From positions 1 to 5,975 of the forward strand of contig CADCQZ010000229.1 of the NCBI GenBank assembly GCA_902803675.1: 5,975 nucleotides of DNA, read 5' to 3'. Made by a program: the position numbers and the translations under genes. Source of the stretch: an uncultured Eubacteriales bacterium (GTDB lineage: Bacteria > Bacillota_A > Clostridia > Christensenellales > Aristaeellaceae). A model generated the notes under the pieces. It made no database searches and was not told the DNA's origin. It worked only from the letters and a program-made list of their open reading frames with translations. This document shows positions 1 to 5,047 of the stretch, piece by piece (within the stretch, counting starts at the first letter, position 1; each line of letters starts with the position of its first letter).

Positions 1-2
1 CC

Positions 3-446
3 CCCGTGGAGTGGGCCTTCCGCTGGCTGTGCGACCATCCCCAGGTGTCGGTGGTGCTCTCCGGCTGCAACGAAGCGGAGCAGATCGACGATAACCTGCG
101 CATCTTCGACACGGTGGACAGCGGCATCATGACACCGGAGGAGCGGAAACTGATGGACGACGTGCGCGCCGCCTATTACAGCCGCACGAAGATCGGCTGC
201 ACCGGCCGCCGGTACTGCATGCCCTGCCCCAACGGCGTGAACATCCCCGGGGTCTTTTCCGTGTGGAACAACGTGTCCCTCTACGAGACCGACCCGAAAC
301 ACAACTGGGAGCTCAGGCGCATCCGGGAAAACGGCAGCGGCGCGGACAACTGCGTCGGCTGCGGCGCCTGCGAGGCGGCGTGCCCCCAGCACCTGGAGAT
401 CATCGACAGCCTGGCGCGGGCCTGGAAGGACCTGAAGGTCGACTGA
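3..446 (+). CDS. Aldo/keto reductase with C-terminal 4Fe-4S domain (5'-truncated)
   Basis: This is the C-terminal part of a predicted NAD(P)H-dependent oxidoreductase that fuses an aldo/keto reductase barrel to a ferredoxin-like tail (COG1453-type); the reading frame is open to the window edge, so the true start lies upstream. Counting from the GTG at 6, residues 2-35 resemble the last barrel helices (HPQVSVVLSG, then EQIDDNLRIF). After a linker come two cysteine clusters: C65, C71 and C74 in CTGRRYCMPCP followed by GVNIP, and C116, C119, C122 and C126 in the motif CVGCGACEAACP. The second is a standard 4Fe-4S signature. Such proteins are cytoplasmic and probably pass electrons between a cofactor and an unknown carbonyl substrate. 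The first cluster seems to lack one cysteine (Arg68) that relatives usually carry. The next gene, 57 bases downstream, is another aldo/keto reductase, so the two may be co-transcribed. The family call is firm; the substrate is unknown. Confidence 0.88.
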   Translation, partial: PVEWAFRWLCDHPQVSVVLSGCNEAEQIDDNLRIFDTVDSGIMTPEERKLMDDVRAAYYSRTKIGCTGRRYCMPCPNGVNIPGVFSVWNNVSLYETDPKHNWELRRIRENGSGADNCVGCGACEAACPQHLEIIDSLARAWKDLKVD

Positions 447-451
447 GACGA

Positions 452-484
452 CCGCCGGATAAGGGGACGGTGCCCGGCCGGCGG
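452..484 (+). other. Intercistronic inverted repeat
   Basis: CCGCCGG at 452-458 pairs with CCGGCGG at 478-484 across a 19-base loop, inside the 57-base gap between the two reductase genes. No T-tract follows, so it is not a convincing terminator. It could stabilise or separate the two messages, or be chance in GC-rich DNA. Confidence 0.3.
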
Positions 485-489
485 AACTG

Positions 490-497
490 AAGGAGGA
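490..497 (+). promoter_or_regulatory. Ribosome binding site of the second aldo/keto reductase
   Basis: AAGGAGGA lies six bases before the ATG at 504. It is a near-perfect Shine-Dalgarno sequence and fixes the start of the downstream gene. Confidence 0.85.
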
Positions 498-503
498 CTT
501 TAA

Positions 504-1430
504 ATGCGTACCATCGATATCGTCAACGGGCCGAAGAAGGCGTCAAGCATCATCCTGGGCTGCATGCGTATGCCCGCCCTTTCGGCGGAAGCCGCGGCGG
601 AGATGATCCGTACCGCCGCGGAGGAGGGCGTGAACTTTTTCGACCACGCTACCTGCTATGGCGACGGGGAGGCGGAAACGCGCTTCGGCGACGCCTTCGG
701 GCTGACCGGCCTGAAGCGGGAAGACGTGATCCTGCAGAGCAAGTGCGGCCTGCATTTCGACCGGCAGGAGTTCGACTGGTCAAAGGAAGACATCCTTGAG
801 AGCGTGGACGGCAGCCTGCGCCGGCTCAAAACGGACTATCTGGACGTGCTGCTCCTCCACCGGCCGGACCTGCTTTTCGAGCCGGAACAGGTGGCGGAGG
901 CCTTCGACGCTCTGGCCCGGAGCGGCAAGGTGCGTTATTTCGGCGTCAGCAACGTGACACCCGGCCAAATGCGGCTGCTCAAAAAGTTCGTTGCCCAGCC
1001 CCTGGTGATAAACCAGCTCCAGTTTTCCCTGGAGCAGACCCAGCTGATCGATCCGGCCCTGTACCTGAACAACCTGTCCACGGACCGGTCATGCGACCGG
1101 GACAACGGGATCCTGGACTACTGCCGCCTCAACGACATCACGATCCAGGCCTGGTCGCCCCTCCAGTTCGGCATGTTCGGCGGCTGCTTCCTGGATCACC
1201 CCGATTTCCCGGAGCTCAACAGGGCCCTTAAGGAGCTGGGCGAAAAGTACGGCGCGGCCAAGTCGGCCGTGGCCATCGCCTGGATCCTCAGGCATCCGGC
1301 CCGCATGCAGGCCATCGCGGGCACCATGGACCCGCGGCACCTGAGGGACATCTGCGGCGCTTCGGGGGTGGATCTCACCCACCGGGAGTGGTACCGGCTC
1401 TACCTGGCCGCGGGGAAATATCTCCCGTGA
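504..1430 (+). CDS. Aldo/keto reductase, YdhF-like (COG4989 type)
   Basis: A complete 308-residue cytoplasmic oxidoreductase of the aldo/keto reductase superfamily, which reduces aldehydes and ketones with NAD(P)H. The catalytic tetrad is visible: Asp47 and Tyr52 (FFDHATCYG), Lys80 (LQSKCG) and His119 (LLLHRPD). Other barrel landmarks are GVSN (147-150), the strand with Asn170 and Gln171, AWSPL (216-220), and a cofactor-site stretch near 271-280 (IAGTMDPRHL). The LHRPD motif, the tail shape and the length point to the YdhF-like group rather than to the iron-sulfur type encoded just upstream; there is no C-terminal cysteine cluster here. The ATG at 504 is chosen because of the AAGGAGGA six bases before it and the family-typical N-terminus. 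The gene ends 24 bases before a hairpin that probably terminates transcription. The substrate cannot be read from the sequence. Confidence 0.93.
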   Translation: MRTIDIVNGPKKASSIILGCMRMPALSAEAAAEMIRTAAEEGVNFFDHATCYGDGEAETRFGDAFGLTGLKREDVILQSKCGLHFDRQEFDWSKEDILESVDGSLRRLKTDYLDVLLLHRPDLLFEPEQVAEAFDALARSGKVRYFGVSNVTPGQMRLLKKFVAQPLVINQLQFSLEQTQLIDPALYLNNLSTDRSCDRDNGILDYCRLNDITIQAWSPLQFGMFGGCFLDHPDFPELNRALKELGEKYGAAKSAVAIAWILRHPARMQAIAGTMDPRHLRDICGASGVDLTHREWYRLYLAAGKYLP

Positions 1431-1454
1431 CCGGAGCTTAAAGTCAGATACCGT

Positions 1455-1487
1455 GATCGGCGCGTCGGGAACGGCGCGCCGATCTTT
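1455..1487 (+). terminator. Probable terminator after the reductase genes
   Basis: A perfect 10-bp stem (GATCGGCGCG at 1455-1464 with its complement at 1475-1484) encloses a 10-base loop and is followed by TTT. The T-tract is short, so termination may be partial, but the site sits 24 bases after the stop codon, where a terminator is expected. Confidence 0.6.
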
Positions 1488-1520
1488 ATCGCCGTGCCGA
1501 AAAAAAGTGAGGGGCGGGCA

Positions 1521-1556
1521 TAAAAAGACGGCCGGCGCGTGAGACGCGTCGGCCGT
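1521..1556 (-). terminator. Intrinsic terminator of the two-component operon
   Basis: On the minus strand a 13-position stem (1556-1544 with 1540-1528, a single C/A mismatch) closes a three-base loop and is followed by a run of five T (complement of 1522-1526). It lies 22 bases beyond the kinase stop codon. The tight loop and T-run make this a good factor-independent terminator for leftward transcription; on the plus strand no T-tract follows. Confidence 0.85.
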
Positions 1557-1578
1557 ATCGTTGATCGGACAGATCCTC

Positions 1579-3018
1579 TCAGCGTCCGCCGGGCAGGGCG
1601 CCTTCCCGGAGGGGCAGGGTCACGATGAACCGGGTCCCCTTGCCCAGCTCGCTCTCCGCCCGGATGTCGCCGCCGTGGAGCGTCACGAACTGCTTGACGA
1701 TGGACAGTCCCAGACCGGTGCCGCCGCTCTCACGGCTGCGGGCCTTGTCCACCCGGAAGAAACGGTCGAATATATGGGGGAGGGCGTCCTTGGGGATGCC
1801 CGGGCCGTTGTCGGATACGATCATCTGGGCGTCGCGCCCCACGCGGGCCAGGCTCACGCGGATCTCGCTGCCCTCCTGGGTGTACTTGACGGCGTTTTCC
1901 ACCAGGTTGTAGACCACCTGGGTCAGCTTGCTCTTGTCCGCCGTCATCAGGCACGGATCGGAGATGTCCAGGATGATCCGCTGGTTTTTCTTTTCCGCCA
2001 TGGGCGTCAGCAGGCGCTGGGTATCGGCGCACAGGTCGCCCAGGATCAGTTCCTCCTTCGTGAGGCGGATGTCGCTGGAGTCCATCTTCACCAGGGTGAG
2101 CAGGTCGCTGATGATGGCGCTCAGCCGGTCGATCTCCCGGTCGATATCCGTCAGGAACTCGGTGCGCAGGGCGCGGTCCATGTCCGGCTGGAGGATCAGG
2201 GACTGGATCATGATCTTCATCGTGGCCAGGGGCGTTTTCAATTCATGGCTGGCGTTGGATACGAACTGGTTGCGGCTCTGGTCCAGGGTCTCCACCTTTT
2301 CGCTCATGGCGTTGAAGGCCTGGGCCAGCCGGCGCATCTCCCCGGAGCCCTTGACCACCACGCGGGAGGAAAAATCGCCCCTGGACATGTGCTGGATGCC
2401 CCGCATCAGCCGGTTGATAGGCCTTGTCATGACCCGGGCCAGGATCAGGGAGGCCGCCAGGGCCGCGGCCGCGGTGAGCACCAGGATGAACAGTGTCCTG
2501 TCCCGCATCTGGAACAGGGAACGCATCATGGTCTCGGCGCTGGTGACCTGCACCAGGGCCCCGATCACCTCGTTGCTCCACACCACCGCCGCGGCGCAGT
2601 AGGAGTCCCAGTCCGTCTCCTGGGCGCGGAACAGCGCGCCCTGGGGATCGAGCACCTCCCCGGTGCTCTCCCGGTGCACGGCGTAGTCAAGGGGCGTGCC
2701 CATCACCAGGATCGAGGCGATCTCCCGCTGGTCCAGGCGGTGGCCGTTGCTCAGGCCCCGGGTGTCCGCCTGCACTTTGCCGTCCGCGTCGCACAAAAGG
2801 ATGCGGGCGTTCATCTGGGCGGCCGCTTCCCGGAGCGTGTCCCGGATCGCCTCCGTGTCGCCCCGGAAAAGAGATGGCGCCACCCGGGAAGCCAGGCTCT
2901 CCAGAGCCGCTCCCTGGGTGTTGATCTTTTCTTCATACAAATAATCGCCTACCATGCTGGTCAGGATGCTGGCCATTGCCCCGAAGGACAATCCCACGAT
3001 CAGCAGGAAAGCGATCAA
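1579..3018 (-). CDS. Membrane sensor histidine kinase (PhoR/WalK-like)
   Basis: The sensor of the two-component pair; it autophosphorylates on histidine and passes the phosphate to the regulator encoded just upstream. In the 479-residue version: membrane segment about 3-23, extracytoplasmic sensor region about 24-172 (containing ILLCDADGKVQADTRG, reminiscent of PAS-like outer domains of PhoR/WalK kinases), second membrane segment about 174-195, HAMP linker about 191-243, H-box SHELKTPL with phospho-acceptor His258, N-box NLVENAVKYT (371-380), G1 box DNGPGIP (403-409), F-box FDRFFRVD (417-424) and G2 box GGTGLGLSI (432-440). All catalytic boxes are intact. There is no cytoplasmic PAS domain between HAMP and the H-box, unlike classical WalK. 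The start given is a TTG without a ribosome binding site; a CTG at 3039 would add seven residues (LKFRFQL), giving the usual short basic stretch before the membrane helix. The signal sensed is unknown. Confidence 0.93.
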   Translation of the reverse strand: MIAFLLIVGLSFGAMASILTSMVGDYLYEEKINTQGAALESLASRVAPSLFRGDTEAIRDTLREAAAQMNARILLCDADGKVQADTRGLSNGHRLDQREIASILVMGTPLDYAVHRESTGEVLDPQGALFRAQETDWDSYCAAAVVWSNEVIGALVQVTSAETMMRSLFQMRDRTLFILVLTAAAALAASLILARVMTRPINRLMRGIQHMSRGDFSSRVVVKGSGEMRRLAQAFNAMSEKVETLDQSRNQFVSNASHELKTPLATMKIMIQSLILQPDMDRALRTEFLTDIDREIDRLSAIISDLLTLVKMDSSDIRLTKEELILGDLCADTQRLLTPMAEKKNQRIILDISDPCLMTADKSKLTQVVYNLVENAVKYTQEGSEIRVSLARVGRDAQMIVSDNGPGIPKDALPHIFDRFFRVDKARSRESGGTGLGLSIVKQFVTLHGGDIRAESELGKGTRFIVTLPLREGALPGGR

Positions 3019-3049
3019 AAGCTGAAACCGGAATTTCAGATGTCCGTGA

Positions 3050-3742
3050 TCAGTCCTTGTCAGTGAAATAGTAGCCCACTCCCCACTTGGTGAAGATGAA
3101 TTCAGGCTGGGTCGGGTTGCGCTCGATCTTTTCTCTCAGGCGCCGGATATGCACGTCCACCGTGCGGGCGTCGCCCATGTAGTCGTATTTCCAGACGGTC
3201 TCCAGCATGGTCTCCCGGCTGAACACCTTGCCGCGGTTGTTGATGAACAGCTGCAGCAGGTCGAACTCCTTGGCGGTGAGGCGGATGTCCTTGCCCGCCA
3301 GGGTCACGCTGCGGTTGATCACGTTGACTTCCATGTCGTGGACGCGGATGATCTTCCTCGTCTCCATCTGTACGGGCTGGTTGGTGCGGCGCAGGATGGT
3401 CTTGATGCGGGCCTTGACCTCCAGGATGTTGAAGGGCTTGGTCATATAGTCGTCGGCGCCGTACTCAAGGCCGAGGATCTTGTCCATGTCCTCGCCCTTG
3501 GCCGTGAGCATGATGATGGGCACGGTGCTGGTCTCCCGGATCTTCTGGCACACGGCGATGCCGTCCATCTTGGGCAGCATCACGTCCAGAAGGATCAGGT
3601 CCACCGGATTTTCATAAAACAGGGTCAGCGCTTCCTCGCCGTCGTTGGCTGTGAGGGTCTCGTATCCCTCCTGCTCCAGGGTGAAACGGAGACCTTTGAG
3701 CAGCAGGGGCTCGTCATCCACCAGCAGAATACGCTTACTCAA
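3050..3742 (-). CDS. OmpR/PhoB-family response regulator
   Basis: A 230-residue DNA-binding response regulator, the partner of the downstream histidine kinase. The receiver domain (about 3-118) has the acidic pair Asp9/Asp10, the phospho-acceptor Asp53 (LILLDVMLPKMDG), Thr80 and Lys102 (TKPF). A linker leads to a winged-helix domain (about 130-228) with the family landmarks LTAKEFDLL (155-163), the recognition-helix stretch RTVDVHIRRLREKIE (193-207) and the C-terminal wing around KWGVGYYF. No residue needed for phosphorylation is missing. The start is TTG at 3742: an in-frame stop lies six codons upstream and no ATG or GTG occurs between, while GAGAGGA lies ten bases before the TTG. The stop codon falls within or just before the kinase's probable start region, so the two are surely one operon. 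It resembles PhoP/WalR/ResD regulators, but the exact regulon cannot be decided from sequence. Confidence 0.95.
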   Translation of the reverse strand: MSKRILLVDDEPLLLKGLRFTLEQEGYETLTANDGEEALTLFYENPVDLILLDVMLPKMDGIAVCQKIRETSTVPIIMLTAKGEDMDKILGLEYGADDYMTKPFNILEVKARIKTILRRTNQPVQMETRKIIRVHDMEVNVINRSVTLAGKDIRLTAKEFDLLQLFINNRGKVFSRETMLETVWKYDYMGDARTVDVHIRRLREKIERNPTQPEFIFTKWGVGYYFTDKD

Positions 3743-3752
3743 TTGATTTTCA

Positions 3753-3759
3753 TCCTCTC
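3753..3759 (-). promoter_or_regulatory. Ribosome binding site of the response regulator
   Basis: On the minus strand GAGAGGA precedes the TTG start at 3742 by ten bases. It supports the TTG as the true start, since no other start codon is available in that frame after the upstream stop. Confidence 0.6.
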
Positions 3760-3765
3760 ATATGG

Positions 3766-3774
3766 ATTGTATCA
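3766..3774 (-). promoter_or_regulatory. Possible extended -10 promoter of the two-component operon
   Basis: On the minus strand TGATACAAT matches an extended -10 element (TGN followed by TACAAT). No good -35 hexamer stands 17 bases upstream. Transcription from here would begin near 3759, leaving a leader of only about 17 bases with the ribosome binding site at its very 5' end, which makes this candidate less comfortable than its fit suggests. Confidence 0.35.
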
Positions 3775-3808
3775 GAAGCAAAAACAGGATTTTAGACAAT
3801 CCGTAGTT

Positions 3809-3838
3809 ATTTTACAATAATTTCATAACAAAATGCAA
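3809..3838 (-). promoter_or_regulatory. Alternative promoter of the two-component operon
   Basis: On the minus strand TTGCAT (3838-3833) and TAAAAT (3814-3809) are spaced by 18 bases, a fair sigma-A type match in an AT-rich stretch. It would give a leader of about 60 bases before the regulator's TTG. A weak tandem 11-base repeat overlaps it on the same DNA. Confidence 0.35.
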
Positions 3839-3839
3839 G

Positions 3840-3890
3840 TCTTTTTGAAATATTTTTTCAACAATTAAAACAATAATTTTTCCTTTAGAT
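3840..3890 (+). promoter_or_regulatory. AT-rich stretch upstream of the hrcA promoter (UP-like)
   Basis: The 50 bases directly before the -35 hexamer are very rich in A and T (runs of T at 3842-3846 and 3853-3858, A-runs at 3867-3870, T-run at 3877-3881), in sharp contrast to the GC-rich genes on both sides. This is where the alpha subunits of RNA polymerase contact strong promoters, so it probably boosts the heat-shock operon. That role is inference from position and composition. Confidence 0.45.
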
Positions 3891-3891
3891 G

Positions 3892-3920
3892 TTGACAAGA
3901 CGGCGAAACCATGGTATCCT
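3892..3920 (+). promoter_or_regulatory. Sigma-A promoter of the hrcA operon
   Basis: A perfect -35 TTGACA (3892-3897) is followed after exactly 17 bases by TATCCT (3915-3920) as -10, a four-of-six match to consensus. Transcription should begin near 3927. The CIRCE operator begins about five bases further on, so bound HrcA would block the start of transcription. This is the standard vegetative-promoter-plus-CIRCE arrangement of Firmicutes dnaK operons. Confidence 0.85.
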
Positions 3921-3931
3921 TCCTACTGTGA

Positions 3932-3958
3932 TTAGCACTCAACTCGGTCGAGTGCTAA
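3932..3958 (+). promoter_or_regulatory. CIRCE operator (HrcA binding site)
   Basis: TTAGCACTC (3932-3940), nine spacer bases, then GAGTGCTAA (3950-3958): a 27-base inverted repeat that matches the CIRCE consensus at every arm position. HrcA binds this element as a dimer and represses transcription; release occurs when GroE-type chaperones are occupied by unfolded protein. It sits in the transcribed leader, 22 bases before the hrcA ATG, so the mRNA can also fold into a hairpin there. Confidence 0.98.
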
Positions 3959-3969
3959 CAACGAGGAGA

Positions 3970-3977
3970 GGAGGAGG
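3970..3977 (+). promoter_or_regulatory. Ribosome binding site of hrcA
   Basis: GGAGGAGG lies three bases before the ATG at 3981, and further purine-rich GAGGAGA precedes it. The exact anti-Shine-Dalgarno register is ambiguous because GGAGG occurs in overlapping copies, but the start codon is well supported. Confidence 0.75.
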
Positions 3978-3980
3978 ACC

Positions 3981-5015
3981 ATGACCGGGTATGGGACCGG
4001 CCTGGATGACCGGAAAAAGCGGATCCTGCTGGCGGTGATCGATGATTACGTGCACACGGCCATGCCCGTGGGGAGCCGTACGATCTCCCGGAAGTACGAA
4101 ACGACGCTGTCCTCCGCCACGATCCGCAACGAGATGAGCGATCTGGAGGAGATGGGGTACCTCGAACAGCCTCACGTCAGCGCCGGGCGGGTGCCCAGCA
4201 TGCGGGCCTACCGCCTGTATGTGGACGGGCTGATCTCGTCCATGAGCTTCCTGGGGGACGAAAAGCCCATCCGGGATTATTTCGAGGAGCGCCTGGCCCG
4301 GATGCAGGATGTGGTGGAGAGCGCGGCCGCGGCCCTGAGCGAACTGACCCGCTACACGGCGGTGGTCATGATGCCCAAGCAGCTGGATCTGCGCATCACC
4401 GGGCTGCAGCTGGTGGCCATGGATCCCGGGAGCGCCCTCCTTGTCATCATCACGGACGGCGGCGTGATCCGCAATTCCGTGATCCACGTGTCCGAGGCGC
4501 TCAATTCGGACGACCTCTACAGCATTTCCCGCCTGCTCAGCGAGCGTCTGAAGGGGCACACCCTTCAGGAGGTCCAGGAGATGCTGGCGACCTACTCCCG
4601 TTACAGCGGCGCCAATGAGAGGGTATGCCGGGATATCTCGGACCTGGCCAGCCAGATGGCCCGCCAGACCAGCGAGGATACCATCGCCGTCCACGGCACC
4701 CACAATATCCTCAACTATCCGGAATACGCCGACGTGAGCAAGGCCCGGGGCTTCATGTCCGCTCTGGAGACGCGGGAAAAGCTCCTCAGGTTTTTCCCCA
4801 CCGGCGGCGTGACGCCCTTCAGCGTCCGGATCGGGCCGGAACTGGGCGTCAAGGAACTGGAGGACTGCGCGGCGGTCTGCGCCTGCTACGCGGCGGGCGG
4901 GGGCCATCAGGGAACGATCGGCGTGATCGGCCCGGCCAGGATGCCCTACGGCAGCGTGCTCCGGGTCCTCCACGCGGTGGGCGGCATGCTCAGCTCCCTT
5001 GCCGGGGAGATATGA
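3981..5015 (+). CDS. hrcA: Heat-inducible transcription repressor HrcA
   Basis: A 344-residue cytoplasmic repressor of class I heat-shock genes that binds CIRCE. The N-terminal winged-helix domain (about 8-75) shows the family signature: PVGSRTISRKY (29-39), SSATIRNEMSDLEEMGYL (44-61) and SAGRVPS (67-73), followed by YRLYVD. The C-terminal dimerisation/GAF-like part ends in the conserved GTIGVIGPARMPY (311-323). Length is normal for the family. The start is the ATG 22 bases after the CIRCE element, behind a GGAGG-rich site. As first gene of the operon it represses its own synthesis together with grpE and dnaK. The stretch after SAGRVPS reads MRAYR where relatives commonly have a glycine before the YR; this seems a minor change. 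The stop codon overlaps the start of an 11-codon minigene that runs into grpE. Confidence 0.97.
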   Translation: MTGYGTGLDDRKKRILLAVIDDYVHTAMPVGSRTISRKYETTLSSATIRNEMSDLEEMGYLEQPHVSAGRVPSMRAYRLYVDGLISSMSFLGDEKPIRDYFEERLARMQDVVESAAAALSELTRYTAVVMMPKQLDLRITGLQLVAMDPGSALLVIITDGGVIRNSVIHVSEALNSDDLYSISRLLSERLKGHTLQEVQEMLATYSRYSGANERVCRDISDLASQMARQTSEDTIAVHGTHNILNYPEYADVSKARGFMSALETREKLLRFFPTGGVTPFSVRIGPELGVKELEDCAAVCACYAAGGGHQGTIGVIGPARMPYGSVLRVLHAVGGMLSSLAGEI

Positions 5016-5047
5016 TGACTGATCAAGATAAGCGGGTGATGAAATGA
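5012..5047 (+). other. 11-codon minigene bridging hrcA and grpE
   Basis: An ATG at 5012 overlaps the hrcA stop (ATGA), is followed at once by a second ATG at 5015, and the frame runs MMTDQDKRVMK to a TGA at 5045-5047 that overlaps the grpE start (ATGA). GGGGAG at 5004-5009 stands five bases before the second ATG. A peptide product is unproven; the arrangement could hand ribosomes from hrcA to grpE by stop-restart coupling. It may also be chance. Confidence 0.3.
5030..5040 (+). promoter_or_regulatory. Ribosome binding site of grpE
   Basis: AAGCGGGTGAT matches nine of eleven bases of the full-length Shine-Dalgarno sequence AAGGAGGTGAT and ends three bases before the ATG at 5044, the correct register for the long form. 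The GGAGG core is interrupted, so strength may be moderate. An in-frame TAA at 5029-5031 rules out an earlier grpE start. Confidence 0.55.

Noticed and set aside
6..8. GTG at the left edge as the true start of the first gene
   Set aside because: The encoded protein would begin in the last barrel helices of an aldo/keto reductase, and the frame is open to the edge, so the gene is simply cut by the window.
1561..3066. A 501-codon open frame on the plus strand across the histidine kinase gene
   Set aside because: It is the antisense of a well-supported kinase gene. Its protein is rich in H, G, Q and R with no recognisable motif, as expected from the opposite strand of GC-rich coding DNA.
3149..3820. 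A 223-codon plus-strand frame over the response regulator
   Set aside because: Shadow of the regulator gene; it runs through the AT-rich control region and carries no motif of its own.
3809..3838. A WalR-type box (two TGTWAH hexamers) before the two-component operon
   Set aside because: TGTTAT and TGTAAA occur on the minus strand but are separated by eight bases instead of five, which breaks the 11-base period needed.
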